Shown here: piece after piece, positions 32,720 through 42,689 of the stretch | How positions within the stretch are numbered: position 1 is the first letter of the stretch | Layout: each line of letters opens with the position of its first letter | Assembly: GCF_024169515.1 (NCBI RefSeq) | Contig: NZ_JAMKCQ010000001.1 | Coordinates: forward strand, 496,001-560,000 | DNA: 64,000 nt | Source: Erwinia aphidicola | Lineage (GTDB): Bacteria > Pseudomonadota > Gammaproteobacteria > Enterobacterales > Enterobacteriaceae | Direction: 5' to 3' | Position numbers and translations under genes: made by a program | Notes under the pieces: model-generated | Databases searched by the model: none | What the model saw: the letters and a program-made list of their open reading frames with translations, nothing else | Told to the model about the DNA's origin: nothing

Positions 32720-33295
32720 CTAGCGTTGGATAAGCGGTTGAATTTTATTATCGATAGCTTCACGGGCGCGGAAAATACGGGAGCGAACAGTCCCTACCGG
32801 GCAATCCATGATCACGGCTATCTCTTCATAGCTCAGGCCATCGAGTTCACGCAGGGTGATAGCCATGCGCAAGTCTTCGGGTAACGTCTCGATGGTACGA
32901 AAAACGATTTGTCGCAACTCTTCTGACAACATTAAGTTCTCAGGGTTCGATATTTCTTTCAGAGCTCCCGCACTTTCGAAATTTTCTGCATCGATCGCGT
33001 CCACATCGGTAGACGGCGGGCGGCGCCCCTGAGCAACCAGGTAATTTTTGGCCGTATTGACGGCAATACGATAGAGCCAGGTATAGAAAGCACTGTCGCC
33101 CCGAAAAGATTCCAGCGCACGATAGGCCTTAATAAACGACTCCTGCACTACGTCAGGCACGTCTCCGGAGGGCACATAGCGGGAAACCAGGCTCGCCACT
33201 TTATGCTGATAGCGAACTACCAGTAAGTTGAATGACTTCTGGTCTCCTTTCTGTACACGCTCTACGAGAACCTGATCCGTTAACTGCTCGCTCAT
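32720..33295 (-). CDS. rpoE: RNA polymerase sigma factor sigmaE
   Basis: A 191-residue ECF sigma factor for the envelope stress response. Region 2 ('DVVQESFIKAYRALESFRGDSAFYTWLYRIA' stretch) recognises the -10 and region 4 ('YEEIAVIMDCPVGTVRSRIFRARE') the GGAAC -35. It is almost identical to E. coli RpoE. It heads rpoE-rseA-rseB-rseC. Its ATG overlaps the stop of a 33-codon leader ORF. A sigmaE-type promoter lies about 85-110 bases upstream, so it autoregulates. Confidence 0.99.
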   Translation of the reverse strand: MSEQLTDQVLVERVQKGDQKSFNLLVVRYQHKVASLVSRYVPSGDVPDVVQESFIKAYRALESFRGDSAFYTWLYRIAVNTAKNYLVAQGRRPPSTDVDAIDAENFESAGALKEISNPENLMLSEELRQIVFRTIETLPEDLRMAITLRELDGLSYEEIAVIMDCPVGTVRSRIFRAREAIDNKIQPLIQR

Positions 33296-33393
33296 CCGAG
33301 GTAAATTCTCCCCAAATCTGTCTTCACGCGTAATCGCACTTCCAGCAATAACTCAATCTTTTTGAGCAAGCATGCGGTTTGAGTCGTCATCAT
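33292..33393 (-). CDS. rseD: Leader ORF overlapping rpoE (RseD-like)
   Basis: A 33-codon ORF, MMTTQTACLLKK at its N terminus and DLGRIYLG at its C terminus, ends with TGA overlapping the rpoE ATG (GGATGA). An overlap of this type allows translational coupling. E. coli rpoE is reported to be coupled to a short upstream ORF named rseD; identity with it is from memory and position. No clear ribosome site precedes the ATG pair at 33393/33390. It is basic and leucine-rich, without a TM helix. Confidence 0.6.
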   Translation of the reverse strand: MMTTQTACLLKKIELLLEVRLRVKTDLGRIYLG

Positions 33394-33405
33394 CAGGAAA
33401 GTTCC
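33378..33405 (-). promoter_or_regulatory. SigmaE-type promoter of rpoE
   Basis: On the minus strand the -35 is GGAACTT (33405-33399, perfect), then a 16-base spacer, then TCAAA (33382-33378). This matches the sigmaE consensus and implies autoregulation. The start codon of the leader ORF lies between the two elements. Confidence 0.85.
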
Positions 33406-33747
33406 ATTACGCCATTATTTTTGTGTAGCCGCCGGGGGACAGGACAAATCAGCACGCTTTTTTATGCATTCTTACGGATTTGTCGGCCACTGCCTCTCTT
33501 TGTTCCTGAAACAGTGAAGCTCAGGAGCCCAACAGCCGTCGCAGAGTACCGCAAGGAGCCTCAGTTTTCACCCTATAATCACGACAATAAGTGAACGTTC
33601 GTAATATTAAACGCCCTCTTACGCGAATTTTTCAAAAAGATGTCGTTTTTGTGACGAGCACTATTTGATTTGGCTCCCACTCTCGAGCGTGGTCGATAAA
33701 AAGCCTTTTTGCCTGGTTAATTTGAGTGCTATGCTCAGCAAACAACC

Positions 33748-33765
33748 TGTTTAGTAAATTAAACA
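33748..33765. promoter_or_regulatory. NadR operator of nadB
   Basis: TGTTTA-GTAAAT-TAAACA is a perfect match to the NadR consensus TGTTTA-N6-TAAACA. It ends only 2 bases before the nadB ATG, so bound repressor would block the transcribed leader just downstream of the promoter. Confidence 0.85.
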
Positions 33766-33767
33766 CC

Positions 33768-35381
33768 ATGACTCTCTCTTCCGATTATAGCTGTGACGTG
33801 TTGATTATTGGCAGCGGCGCAGCGGGCCTTTCGCTGGCGTTACGGCTGGCCGAAAAACATCAGGTCACCGTGCTGAGCAAAGGCCCGGTCAGTGAAGGCT
33901 CCACGTTTTATGCTCAGGGCGGTATTGCCGCGGTGTTTGATGAAACTGACAGCATCGAATCACACGTGGAAGACACCCTGATTGCCGGCGGCGGCCTGTG
34001 CGAACGTGAGGCCGTCTCCTTTATCGCCAGCAACGCCCGTCACTGCGTGCAGTGGCTGATCGACAACGGCGTGCTGTTTGATAAAGACACCCCGGCCAAC
34101 CATGAACAGCCCTACCACCTGACGCGTGAAGGCGGCCACAGCCACCGCCGCATCCTGCACAGCGCCGACGCCACCGGCAAAGCCGTGGAAACGACGCTGG
34201 TCAGCCAGGCGCTGAGCCATCCGAATATTAAGCTGATTGAACGCAGTAACGCCGTTGACCTGATTGTTTCCGATAAAATCGGGCTACCGGGCGAGCGCCG
34301 CGTGGTGGGCGCCTATATCTGGAACCGCAAGCGTGAAGCGGTGGAAACCTGCCGCGCCCGCGCCGTGGTGCTGGCAACCGGCGGCGCGGCGAAAGTCTAT
34401 CAATACACCACCAACCCGGACGTCGCCTCCGGTGATGGTATCGCGATGGCCTGGCGTGCAGGCTGTCGCGTCGCCAACCTTGAATTTAATCAGTTCCACC
34501 CAACCTGCCTGTTCCACCCGGATGCACGCAACTTTCTGCTGACCGAAGCGCTGCGCGGTGAAGGGGCCGTACTCAAACGCCCTGACGGCACGCGCTTTAT
34601 GCCTGACTTCGATGCGCGCGGCGAGCTGGCCCCACGTGATATCGTGGCGCGGGCGATTGACCATGAGATGAAGCGGCTCGGCGCTGACTGCATGTATCTG
34701 GACATCAGCCACCAGCCGCCGGAATTTATCCGCGCCCATTTCCCCACCATTTACGAAAAGCTGCTGACGCTCGGCTTTGACCTGACGAAGCAGCCGATCC
34801 CGATTGTGCCTGCGGCGCACTACACCTGCGGCGGCGTGATGGTCGATCGGCAGGGCCGCACCGATCTCAGCGGCCTGTATGCTATTGGTGAGGTCAGCTA
34901 CACCGGCCTGCACGGCGCTAACCGCCTGGCCTCAAACTCGCTGCTGGAGTGCCTGGTGTACGGCTGGTCAGCCGCCGGGGATATCCATCGTCGCCTGCCG
35001 GACGTGCCGATGGTGGCGGGGTTACCTGCGTGGGATGAAAGCCGGGTCGATGATTCGGACGAGCGCGTGGTGATCCAGCATAACTGGCACGAGCTGCGGC
35101 TGTTTATGTGGGATTACGTCGGTATTGTGCGCACCACTAAACGCCTTGAGCGCGCCCTGCGCCGCATCAACACGCTGCAGCAGGAGATTGACGAATATTA
35201 CGCCAATTTCCGCATCTCCAACAATCTGCTGGAGCTGCGTAACCTGGTTCAGGTCTCCGAACTGATGGTGCGCTGCGCGATGGCGCGCAAGGAGAGCCGC
35301 GGGCTGCACTACACGCTGGACTATCCGGAAGCGCTGGATGAAGCGCTGCCGACCATTCTGCAGCCGCAGCTGAACGATTAA
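33768..35381 (+). CDS. nadB: L-aspartate oxidase
   Basis: A 537-residue FAD enzyme that oxidises aspartate to iminoaspartate, the first step of de novo NAD synthesis. It has Rossmann '[18 protein letters not shown]', '[14 protein letters not shown]' and '[31 protein letters not shown]', as in the succinate dehydrogenase flavoprotein family. ATG at 33768 matches the E. coli N terminus. No good Shine-Dalgarno is seen there, because the NadR box occupies that space. It is divergent from rpoE. Confidence 0.98.
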   Translation: MTLSSDYSCDVLIIGSGAAGLSLALRLAEKHQVTVLSKGPVSEGSTFYAQGGIAAVFDETDSIESHVEDTLIAGGGLCEREAVSFIASNARHCVQWLIDNGVLFDKDTPANHEQPYHLTREGGHSHRRILHSADATGKAVETTLVSQALSHPNIKLIERSNAVDLIVSDKIGLPGERRVVGAYIWNRKREAVETCRARAVVLATGGAAKVYQYTTNPDVASGDGIAMAWRAGCRVANLEFNQFHPTCLFHPDARNFLLTEALRGEGAVLKRPDGTRFMPDFDARGELAPRDIVARAIDHEMKRLGADCMYLDISHQPPEFIRAHFPTIYEKLLTLGFDLTKQPIPIVPAAHYTCGGVMVDRQGRTDLSGLYAIGEVSYTGLHGANRLASNSLLECLVYGWSAAGDIHRRLPDVPMVAGLPAWDESRVDDSDERVVIQHNWHELRLFMWDYVGIVRTTKRLERALRRINTLQQEIDEYYANFRISNNLLELRNLVQVSELMVRCAMARKESRGLHYTLDYPEALDEALPTILQPQLND

Positions 35382-35397
35382 TTAGTGGAACCTTTCT

Positions 35398-36135
35398 TTA
35401 GCGGAATAAATAGAAATCGCGGGTCAGGCTACAGTGCGCTTCAGAGTACTGCTGGTCTGGCCCGCGAATCGTCATCCGGTCCAGCAGTTGTTCACCCGCT
35501 TGCGGGGAGAGCGCCAGCAGCACGCGGTTTGGTGGCCGCGTCTCGTTATCAGACACGTCGGTGCGAAAACGCAGATGCCAGCCGCGCTGCAGCGCCAGCT
35601 CCACCAGCTTACTCCCGGCTGCTTCCGGCAGGACGACGCAGAAAAACCCCTCTTCAGCGATCAGATCCTCAGCACACTTCAGCAATACATCGTGCGTCAG
35701 GCTGGCGGTGTAGCGCGCGGAAGCCCGCTGCGGGCTGGCGCACTCCGATCCCGGCGCAAAATAGGGAGGATTGCTGACAATCAGCGAATAGCGCTGCACG
35801 CAGCGTTCGCTCCAGCTAACAATATCCGCCTGGTGCACATGCACTCTGCCGGGCCACGGCGATGCTGCGACATTTTCTTTGGCCTGCCCGGCTGCCGCTT
35901 CATCCAGTTCCACCGCATCAATTTCGACGTTTTCAGCGGTTCTCTGCGCCAGCATCAGGGCAATTAAACCACTGCCGCTGCCGATATCCAGCGCGCGCGT
36001 AACGTTCGCCACCGGCGCCCAGGCGCCCAGCAGCACGCCATCGGTGCCGACCTTCATCGCACAGCGATCGTGAGCAACAAAAAACTGCTTGAAGGTAAAT
36101 CCGTTGGCGCGAAGAATGGCTTTCTGTTGTGACAT
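35398..36135 (-). CDS. trmN6: tRNA1(Val) adenine-37 N6-methyltransferase
   Basis: A 245-residue class I SAM-dependent methyltransferase that forms m6A37 in tRNA-Val(cmo5UAC). SAM motif I is '[17 protein letters not shown]', and the catalytic NPPY is in 'LIVSNPPYF'. ATG at 36135 gives the E. coli YfiC N terminus (MSQ...[26 protein letters not shown]); the long upstream extension is unsupported. It is convergent with nadB (16-base gap) and divergent from srmB. Confidence 0.96.
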   Translation of the reverse strand: MSQQKAILRANGFTFKQFFVAHDRCAMKVGTDGVLLGAWAPVANVTRALDIGSGSGLIALMLAQRTAENVEIDAVELDEAAAGQAKENVAASPWPGRVHVHQADIVSWSERCVQRYSLIVSNPPYFAPGSECASPQRASARYTASLTHDVLLKCAEDLIAEEGFFCVVLPEAAGSKLVELALQRGWHLRFRTDVSDNETRPPNRVLLALSPQAGEQLLDRMTIRGPDQQYSEAHCSLTRDFYLFR

Positions 36136-36267
36136 TTGACTGACCTGAAAGGGAAACGGCGCTAGCATAGGACAATCCGCGATGAAGGAAAAGTCATTAA
36201 CTCGACACAAACAGATGAAGATCGCGCTCAATCTGTCTATAATCAGCGCCCCAAACTGAGGTAGACC

Positions 36268-37596
36268 ATGACTGTAACCACTTTTTCCGAACTCGAACTT
36301 GACGAGAGCCTACTGCAAGCCCTGCAGGAGAAAGGCTACACGCGCCCTACTGCCATTCAGGCAGAAGCTATTCCGGCTGCACTGGAGGGTCGCGACGTTC
36401 TGGGTTCGGCACCAACCGGTACAGGCAAGACTGCGGCCTACCTGCTGCCCGCGCTACAACATTTGCTCGACTTCCCACGTAAGAAGTCCGGCCCGCCGCG
36501 CATTTTGATCCTGACCCCGACCCGGGAACTGGCGATGCAGGTTGCAGACCAGGCGCGTGAGATGGCGAAACATACCCACCTTGATATCGCCACCATCACC
36601 GGCGGCGTGGCGTTTATGAACCACGCCGAAGTTTTCAGTGAAAACCAGGATATCGTGGTCGCCACCACCGGCCGCCTGCTTCAGTATATTAAAGAAGAAA
36701 ACTTCGACTGCCGCGCGGTAGAAACGCTGGTGCTGGATGAAGCCGACCGCATGCTGGACATGGGCTTCGCGCAGGATATCGAAACTATCGCCGCCGAAAC
36801 CCGCTGGCGCAAACAGACGTTACTGTTCTCCGCTACGCTGGAAGGCGAAGCGATCAAAGACTTCGCAGAACGCATTCTGAACGAGCCGATCGAGATTGAA
36901 GCCGATCCGGCACGCCGCGAGCGTAAAAAAATCCAGCAGTGGTACTACCGCGCTGACCATATCAAACACAAAACCGCACTGCTGATCCACCTGATGAAGC
37001 AGCCGGAAGTGACCCGTGCCGTGGTGTTCGTGCGCAAGCGCGAGCGTGTGCACGAGCTGTGCGGCTGGCTGCGTGAAGCGGGCATCAACACCAGTTACCT
37101 GGAGGGGGAACTGGTGCAGGCCAAGCGTAACGAAGCGATCAAACGCGTGGTTGAAGGCCGCGTTAACGTACTGGTGGCCACCGATATCGCTGCACGCGGC
37201 ATCGACATCGACGATGTCAGCCACGTGTTCAACTTCGATATGCCGGTCACCGCAGATACCTACCTGCATCGTATTGGCCGTACCGGGCGTGCAGGCAAAA
37301 AAGGCATCGCCATCTCCCTGGTAGAAGCCCACGACAACATGCTGCTGGGCCGCATCAGCCGCTACATCAAAGAGCCGCTGAAAGCGCGTACCATTGATGA
37401 GCTGCGCCCGACCACCCGCGCGCCGAATGAGAAGCTGAAAGGCAAACCGTCGAAGAAAGTGCTGGAAAAGCGTAAGCAGCAGAAAGAAAAAGAGAAGGCT
37501 GAAGAGAAACCGCGCGTCAAAGAGCGCCATCGCGACACCAAAAATATCGGTAAGCGCCGCAAGCCAAGCGCGGCGAAAACTGACAGTGCGGAATAA
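36268..37596 (+). CDS. srmB: DEAD-box RNA helicase SrmB
   Basis: A 442-residue helicase that assists early 50S assembly. It has the Q motif (about 22-30), motif I 'PTGTGKT', motif II 'LDEADRM', motif III 'SAT' and motif VI '[13 protein letters not shown]'. A basic, low-complexity C-terminal tail (from about 390; repeated K, E and R) binds RNA. It is collinear with E. coli SrmB. Confidence 0.98.
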   Translation: MTVTTFSELELDESLLQALQEKGYTRPTAIQAEAIPAALEGRDVLGSAPTGTGKTAAYLLPALQHLLDFPRKKSGPPRILILTPTRELAMQVADQAREMAKHTHLDIATITGGVAFMNHAEVFSENQDIVVATTGRLLQYIKEENFDCRAVETLVLDEADRMLDMGFAQDIETIAAETRWRKQTLLFSATLEGEAIKDFAERILNEPIEIEADPARRERKKIQQWYYRADHIKHKTALLIHLMKQPEVTRAVVFVRKRERVHELCGWLREAGINTSYLEGELVQAKRNEAIKRVVEGRVNVLVATDIAARGIDIDDVSHVFNFDMPVTADTYLHRIGRTGRAGKKGIAISLVEAHDNMLLGRISRYIKEPLKARTIDELRPTTRAPNEKLKGKPSKKVLEKRKQQKEKEKAEEKPRVKERHRDTKNIGKRRKPSAAKTDSAE

Positions 37597-37610
37597 TCAC
37601 ACTGCATAAC

Positions 37611-37638
37611 AAAAAACCGCCTCCAGGGGCGGTTTTTT
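37611..37638 (+). terminator. Rho-independent terminator of srmB
   Basis: AAAAAACCGCC pairs with GGCGGTTTTTT around a short loop, starting 15 bases after the srmB stop. The A-run before and T-run after make it potentially bidirectional. Confidence 0.93.
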
Positions 37639-37768
37639 ATTCGCCGATCGCGAGCAGAAATGGACCTTAGCGCAGAGAATTTCGTCCAGCCCGCAAAAAA
37701 ACTCAACCTCAACAGTCTCTCAGCAAAAAATCAGGCCTAAAAACCGCATATTATCAGTTACGTAGACA

Positions 37769-37807
37769 AAATAAGCGGATGGCGCGATATTCGCCATCCG
37801 CTTATTT
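37769..37807 (-). terminator. Terminator hairpin of grcA
   Basis: A perfect 16-bp stem (37769-37784 with 37792-37807) with a 7-base loop lies 18 bases after the grcA stop. The minus strand ends in TTATTTTG. The 130 bases between it and the srmB terminator show no gene. Confidence 0.85.
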
Positions 37808-37825
37808 ACCGACGGCTGTTAATGC

Positions 37826-38209
37826 TTAAAGGCTTTCAGTAAAGGTACGCGTAATCACGTCACGCTGCTGTTCTGGCGTCAAAGAGTTAAAACGCACGGC
37901 ATAACCGGAAACGCGAATGGTCAGCTGCGGATATTTCTCCGGGTGCTTCACCGCCTCTTCCAGCGTTTCACGGCTCAGGACGTTGACGTTCAGATGCTGA
38001 CCGCCCTCCACGCGCACCTGCGGTTTCACCTCCAGCGGGATTTCACGATATTCGATTTCACCGAGATCGCTGACCGGTACCACCTGATCTTCGCTGTAGC
38101 CGGCTTTAGCACAAACGCAGCGTGCTTCCGCTTTGTCGCTGTCCAGCAGCCAGAAAGAGTTCAGCAGGGCATTATTGGTTGCTTGAGTAATTTGAATTCC
38201 GGTAATCAT
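37826..38209 (-). CDS. grcA: Autonomous glycyl radical cofactor GrcA
   Basis: A 127-residue spare part for pyruvate formate-lyase. It replaces the damaged glycyl-radical domain of PflB after oxygen cleavage. The radical Gly102 is in '[12 protein letters not shown]'. Length and residue number match E. coli YfiD. A perfect FNR site upstream fits its known anaerobic and acid induction. Confidence 0.98.
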   Translation of the reverse strand: MITGIQITQATNNALLNSFWLLDSDKAEARCVCAKAGYSEDQVVPVSDLGEIEYREIPLEVKPQVRVEGGQHLNVNVLSRETLEEAVKHPEKYPQLTIRVSGYAVRFNSLTPEQQRDVITRTFTESL

Positions 38210-38288
38210 GTTGTTGCCTCCCAGGCAATGGGCGCTGAAGAGAAGCTCAGCGCCAGGTTGATGGATAAACCCGTAATTGACTGGGATC

Positions 38289-38330
38289 TGTATACCAGCC
38301 TGCGAATAAGGCCTCTTTGATGCAAATCAA
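38289..38330 (-). promoter_or_regulatory. FNR-dependent class II promoter of grcA
   Basis: A perfect FNR box TTGAT-GCAA-ATCAA lies at 38317-38330. On the minus strand TGG-TATACA gives an extended -10 (38294-38289). A start about 7 bases downstream (38282) puts the FNR centre at -41.5, the exact class II position. Confidence 0.85.
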
Positions 38331-38497
38331 GCCATCGCTGGCACACTCGCTGGGTGATTGAGCAACTTTCTGTTTTATATCAATTTTAGCCGGATAATAA
38401 TTTCTTCAATTCGTGTAAAAATTCAATTATTTTTTAAGTGTCACCCCGTGGGAAAGCGCGTTAAGCTACGCCCTTTGATGACGTTAAGGAGACGGTA

Positions 38498-39181
38498 ATG
38501 GTCAATACCATGACCTGGCACGATGTGCTGGCTGAGGAAAAAGAGAAACCTTACTTTAAGGAGACGCTGGCCCGGGTAGCGGCAGAGCGTGCGGCTGGCA
38601 AAACCGTCTATCCCCCGCAGAAAGATGTTTTTAACGCTTTTCGCCTCACCGAACTGGGCGCGGTAAAAGTGGTTATTCTGGGTCAGGACCCTTATCACGG
38701 CCCCAACCAGGCGCATGGACTGGCCTTTTCCGTACTGCCGGGGGTCGCAGTGCCCCCTTCGCTGGTCAATATGTATAAAGAGCTGGTGACGGATATTCCC
38801 GGCTTCCAGCGCCCGAATCACGGCTTCCTTGAAAGTTGGGCACTGCAGGGGGTGATGCTGCTGAACACCGTGCTGACGGTGGAAGCCAGCCAGGCGCATT
38901 CGCACGCCAAATTCGGCTGGGAAACCTTTACCGATAACGTTATTGCCGCCATTAACCAGCATCGCGAAGGCGTGGTCTTTCTGCTGTGGGGCTCGCACGC
39001 GCAGAAGAAAGGCAGCATTATTGACCGCCAGCGCCACCATGTCCTGCAGGCGCCGCACCCTTCCCCGCTCTCCGCGCATCGCGGCTTTTTTGGCAGCGCC
39101 CACTTTTCCAAAACTAATCAGTGGCTGAGCGAGCATGGCGAAACGCCGATTGACTGGGCACCGCAGTTACCGGCTGAATAA
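38498..39181 (+). CDS. ung: Uracil-DNA glycosylase
   Basis: A 227-residue base-excision repair enzyme that removes uracil from DNA. The catalytic Asp64 is in 'GQDPYHGP', and the His motif is '[13 protein letters not shown]'. ATG at 38498 is preceded by AAGGAG. It is divergent from grcA, as in E. coli. Confidence 0.98.
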   Translation: MVNTMTWHDVLAEEKEKPYFKETLARVAAERAAGKTVYPPQKDVFNAFRLTELGAVKVVILGQDPYHGPNQAHGLAFSVLPGVAVPPSLVNMYKELVTDIPGFQRPNHGFLESWALQGVMLLNTVLTVEASQAHSHAKFGWETFTDNVIAAINQHREGVVFLLWGSHAQKKGSIIDRQRHHVLQAPHPSPLSAHRGFFGSAHFSKTNQWLSEHGETPIDWAPQLPAE

Positions 39182-39190
39182 CTCGTAAGA

Positions 39191-39212
39191 TCAGGGGGAA
39201 GCCGCCCCCTGA
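39191..39212 (+). terminator. Terminator of ung
   Basis: An 8-bp TCAGGGGG/CCCCCTGA stem (39191-39198 with 39205-39212) is followed by an A-rich rather than T-rich stretch. It starts 9 bases after ung. Confidence 0.6.
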
Positions 39213-39281
39213 AAAATAATTTCCCTGCTGAATCACTTACATTTCCACACGCTTAACTGCGAATTCCATCACAACTTCTTA

Positions 39282-39308
39282 TCAAGTTTTGCCCTCACCT
39301 GCCGATGG
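39282..39308 (+). promoter_or_regulatory. Sigma28 (FliA) promoter of the chemoreceptor gene
   Basis: TCAAGTTT-N11-GCCGATGG compares with consensus TAAAGTTT-N11-GCCGATAA (7/8 and 6/8, exact spacing). It ends 63 bases before the chemoreceptor start codon. This ties the gene to the flagellar class 3 regulon. Confidence 0.85.
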
Positions 39309-39371
39309 GTTCGAAGTCGAGGAGCATAAAAATGCTCCCTTTCTGGCTCGAACCAACTTAGGGGTAAATCA

Positions 39372-40937
39372 ATGTCATCGCTAAAGAATATGAAAGTAGG
39401 CGTGCGGCTGGGTGCTGCATTTGGCCTGGTGATCCTGCTTTTGATCATCGTCAGCGCTACCGCAATTATTAAGACCAGCAACATTAATCATTCCATCGAC
39501 AGCATCATCAGCGACCGCTACACCAAAGTCCGCCTGTCGTTTGACGTGCGCGACGGCGTTAACGACCAGATCAAGTTTCTACGCGGAATGGTGCTGGACG
39601 CCGCCAACCCGGGTGCTAACGATAAGCGTTTTGCTCAGCTGAATGCGGCAACCGCCAAAACCAATGCGGCGATTGAAAAAATTGCCCAGCTGCAAACCAC
39701 GCCAGTCGGCATTAAGAAGATCAAGGATGTGAAAGCGGCCGCTGCCCTGTTCGAGCAGGATAAACAGGATCTGCTGGATCTGATCCGTGCGCGGGATATC
39801 ACCAATGCTACCGAAGTGGTGCTGCGTAAAATCACCTCCACCCAGAATGCCTTCCTTGATATCGTGGTGGCCTTTGCCGACTCGCAGTCTGGACAGCTGC
39901 AGGCCGAAGGCGTTAAGGCGGTGAAGGATGGCTCAACGGCGATAAAGATCACGCTGATCTTCTCCGCGCTGGCAATGATTGCGGCGGTGCTGCTGGGCTA
40001 TTTCCTCACCCGTTCTATCGTACGCCCGCTGCGTGAAGCGGTGAAAATTGCCGAAAATGTCGCGGCGGGCGATCTGCGCAGCGCCATTCATGTCACCTCA
40101 ACGGACGAAACCGGCCAGCTGATGCAGGCGCTGAAGAACATGAATGAAAATCTGCAGAAAATTGTCTATGAAGTGCGCTCCGGCACCGACCTGATTGCCA
40201 GTGCCTCCAGCGAAATTTCGGCGGGCAATATGGACCTCTCTGCCCGTACCGAGCAGCAGGCCAGCTCGCTGGAAGAGACCGCTTCGGCAATGGAACAGAT
40301 CACCTCAACGGTGAAGCAGAACGCCGACAACGCACGCCAGGCCAACCAGCTGGCCGCACAGGCTTCACAGGTTGCCTTGCAGAGCGGCGATGCGGTGAAA
40401 CAGGTGGTCAGCACCATGGAGATGATTAACGGATCGTCGAAAAAAATCGTCGATATCATCAGCGTGATTGACGGCATTGCCTTCCAGACCAATATCCTGG
40501 CGCTGAACGCCGCCGTTGAAGCCGCACGCGCTGGCGAGCAGGGGCGCGGTTTTGCCGTTGTTGCCTCCGAAGTACGCAGCCTGGCGCAGCGCTCGGCTTC
40601 CGCCGCGAAAGAGATCGCGCAGCTGATTCAGGACTCGGTGAGTAAAGTTGATGAGGGTGGCAAACAGGTGGCGAAAGCAGGTTCCACCATGGATGAAGTG
40701 CTCTCCAGCGTGAAAAGCGTGACGCAGATTATTGGCGAAATCTCGATTGCCAGCGCCGAACAGAGCAGCGGTATTGATGAGATTAACATGGCGATCACCC
40801 AGATGGACCAGGTGACCCAGCAGAACGCCGCGCTGGTCAACGAGTCAGCCGCGGCCGCGCAGTCGATGCAGGAGCAGGCAGATCAGCTGTCGGTCGCGAT
40901 CCGCGCATTTAAGGTTAACGAACCTGCTTTCCAGTAA
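39372..40937 (+). CDS. Methyl-accepting chemotaxis protein
   Basis: A 521-residue transmembrane chemoreceptor of the Tsr/Tar type. TM1 is at about 12-33, followed by a periplasmic four-helix ligand domain (about 34-190). TM2 is at about 193-213, then HAMP and a long cytoplasmic signalling coiled coil with the invariant hairpin tip '[27 protein letters not shown]'. Methylation-type QQ/EE pairs flank it ('[16 protein letters not shown]'). There is no C-terminal NWETF-like pentapeptide, so adaptation depends on other receptors. The ligand is unknown. It sits between ung and grpE, where E. coli K-12 has none, behind a FliA promoter. Confidence 0.93.
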   Translation: MSSLKNMKVGVRLGAAFGLVILLLIIVSATAIIKTSNINHSIDSIISDRYTKVRLSFDVRDGVNDQIKFLRGMVLDAANPGANDKRFAQLNAATAKTNAAIEKIAQLQTTPVGIKKIKDVKAAAALFEQDKQDLLDLIRARDITNATEVVLRKITSTQNAFLDIVVAFADSQSGQLQAEGVKAVKDGSTAIKITLIFSALAMIAAVLLGYFLTRSIVRPLREAVKIAENVAAGDLRSAIHVTSTDETGQLMQALKNMNENLQKIVYEVRSGTDLIASASSEISAGNMDLSARTEQQASSLEETASAMEQITSTVKQNADNARQANQLAAQASQVALQSGDAVKQVVSTMEMINGSSKKIVDIISVIDGIAFQTNILALNAAVEAARAGEQGRGFAVVASEVRSLAQRSASAAKEIAQLIQDSVSKVDEGGKQVAKAGSTMDEVLSSVKSVTQIIGEISIASAEQSSGIDEINMAITQMDQVTQQNAALVNESAAAAQSMQEQADQLSVAIRAFKVNEPAFQ

Positions 40938-40947
40938 GCGCGCATAA

Positions 40948-40972
40948 AAATAGCCGCACAAGGCGGCTATTT
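40948..40972 (+). terminator. Terminator of the chemoreceptor gene
   Basis: AAATAGCCGC/GCGGCTATTT, a perfect 10-bp stem with a 5-base loop, starts 11 bases after the stop codon. A second hairpin with arms GCGACC and GGTCGC (40986-41005) serves convergent grpE. Confidence 0.8.
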
Positions 40973-41017
40973 GGATACTGCAGGAGCGACCGGGGAAAAG
41001 GTCGCCCCGTGCAGGCA

Positions 41018-41599
41018 TTAAGCTTTGGCTTTGGCGACGGCAACCATCGCCGGGCGCAGCAGGCGACCGTTCAGGGTATAACCGCGCTGCATCACCATCA
41101 GCACGTGGTTTGGTGCGACCTCTTCAGACTCCATCATCGACATCGCCTGATGCACTTCCGGGTTGAACGGCACATTGGTGTCGCCAACCACTTCCACGCC
41201 AAACTTACGTACCGCACCCAGCAGTGACTTCATGGTCAGGTCGATGCCTTCAATCATCGAAGCCAGTTCCAGGTTCTCTTTATCGGCCACTTCCAGCGCG
41301 CGCTCCAGGCTGTCGATCACTGGCAGCAGCTCGTTGGCGAATTTTTCCAGCGCAAATTTGTGCGCTTTTTCCACATCCAGTTCGGCACGGCGACGGATGT
41401 TTTCGATCTCTGCCTGAGCACGCAGCTGCGCATCGCGCACGCCACCCAGAGAGTCGGCCAGCTGTGCTTCCAGTTCAGCAATACGCTCATCACGCGGATC
41501 CACCACTTCTGCTGTTTCCGCGTCCTGGTTTTGTGCCTGCTCCATCTCGATTTCGTCTGAAACTTGCTCGTTTGGTGTGTTCTGTTCTTTACTACTCAT
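41018..41599 (-). CDS. grpE: Nucleotide exchange factor GrpE
   Basis: A 193-residue DnaK cochaperone that releases ADP from DnaK. It has an acidic N terminus, a long coiled coil (about 40-85, '[32 protein letters not shown]' region) and a beta domain ending in '[21 protein letters not shown]'. A near-perfect sigma32 promoter precedes it, giving heat-shock induction. It is divergent from nadK. Confidence 0.98.
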   Translation of the reverse strand: MSSKEQNTPNEQVSDEIEMEQAQNQDAETAEVVDPRDERIAELEAQLADSLGGVRDAQLRAQAEIENIRRRAELDVEKAHKFALEKFANELLPVIDSLERALEVADKENLELASMIEGIDLTMKSLLGAVRKFGVEVVGDTNVPFNPEVHQAMSMMESEEVAPNHVLMVMQRGYTLNGRLLRPAMVAVAKAKA

Positions 41600-41643
41600 G
41601 AATTTCTCCGCGTTTGTGCATATTCATCTCGCTGGTTCGCTTA

Positions 41644-41671
41644 TTATGGGGATCAGAATCGCGGTTTCAAG
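41644..41671 (-). promoter_or_regulatory. Sigma32 heat-shock promoter of grpE
   Basis: On the minus strand CTTGAAA (41671-41665), 13 bases, CCCCATAA (41651-41644). Both elements match the sigma32 consensus fully, 45 bases upstream of the grpE start codon. Confidence 0.95.
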
Positions 41672-41722
41672 GGAACCAGTCACATTGTCGGGGCAGTTTA
41701 CCTCGTAAGGAATGCCAGTAAC

Positions 41723-42601
41723 ATGAATACCCACTTCAACTGCATCGGGATCGTCGGCCATCCACGCCACCCCACCGCACTCAGCACCCATGAAATGCTG
41801 TATCGCTGGCTGACCGGGAAAGGCTATCAGGTCATTATTGAGCAGCAGATCGCGCGCGAGTTGAAACTGGATGGCGTCCTGACCGGAACGCTGGCGGAGA
41901 TTGGCCGCAAGGCCGATTTGGCGGTGGTGGTCGGCGGTGATGGCAATATGCTGGGTGCGGCGAGAGTACTGGCGCGCTATGACATCAAAGTGATCGGTAT
42001 CAACCGCGGCAACCTGGGTTTTCTCACCGACCTTGACCCGGATAATGCGCAGCAGCAGCTGGCCGACGTGCTGGAAGGGGAATACTTCGCTGAGAGCCGC
42101 TTCCTGCTGGAAGCCCAGGTTTGCCGCCAGTCCGGCACGCCGCGCATTGGCACGGCGATAAACGAAGTGGTGCTGCACCCGGGCAAAGTGGCGCATATGA
42201 TCGAATTCGAGGTCTATATTGACGAGAACTTTGCGTTCTCGCAGCGGTCGGACGGCCTGATCATCTCCACGCCGACCGGTTCCACCGCCTATTCCCTCTC
42301 GGCCGGCGGGCCAATCCTCACCCCGTCGCTGGATGCCATTGTGCTGGTGCCGATGTTCCCGCATACCCTGTCGGCCCGCCCATTAGTGATCAACAGCAGC
42401 AGCACCATCCGCCTGCGTTTTTCCCATATGCGCGGCGACCTGGAGATCAGCTGCGACAGCCAGATAGCGCTGCCTATCCAGCAGGGAGAAGATGTACTAA
42501 TCCGCCGCAGCGATTATCACCTGAACCTGATCCACCCGAAAAATTATAATTATTTCAACACGCTAAGCTCAAAGCTCGGCTGGTCAAAAAAATTATTCTA
42601 A
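41723..42601 (+). CDS. nadK: NAD kinase
   Basis: A 292-residue enzyme that phosphorylates NAD to NADP. The GGDGN motif is at 71-75 ('[12 protein letters not shown]') and the second motif is '[20 protein letters not shown]'. Length equals E. coli NadK. ATG at 41723 gives the family N terminus, with AAGG 12 bases upstream (rather far). The open frame back to 41564 runs into grpE and is not used. Confidence 0.97.
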   Translation: MNTHFNCIGIVGHPRHPTALSTHEMLYRWLTGKGYQVIIEQQIARELKLDGVLTGTLAEIGRKADLAVVVGGDGNMLGAARVLARYDIKVIGINRGNLGFLTDLDPDNAQQQLADVLEGEYFAESRFLLEAQVCRQSGTPRIGTAINEVVLHPGKVAHMIEFEVYIDENFAFSQRSDGLIISTPTGSTAYSLSAGGPILTPSLDAIVLVPMFPHTLSARPLVINSSSTIRLRFSHMRGDLEISCDSQIALPIQQGEDVLIRRSDYHLNLIHPKNYNYFNTLSSKLGWSKKLF

Positions 42602-42620
42602 AAAGCGTGCTGCCTGAGTT

Positions 42621-42680
42621 TACTGTTTATAAAACCAGTATATACTGTATGAAAAACCATATCTGTGTTTTCATACAGGA
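42621..42680. promoter_or_regulatory. Three LexA boxes at the recN promoter
   Basis: Box 1 at 42621-42640 has CTGT-N8-CCAG with TA ends. Box 2 at 42643-42662 has CTGT-N8-CCAT and is weak. Box 3, CTGT-GTTTTCAT-ACAG (42663-42678), has perfect core arms. They cover the promoter and leader up to 12 bases before the recN ATG, giving tight SOS control as in E. coli recN. Confidence 0.88.
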
Positions 42681-42689
42681 AAGACAATT

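Noticed and set aside
41712..41726. Four-codon minicistron ATG-CCA-GTA-ACA-TGA overlapping the nadK start
   Set aside because: The upstream AAGG is only one base from its ATG, too close for initiation; the overlap is probably chance.
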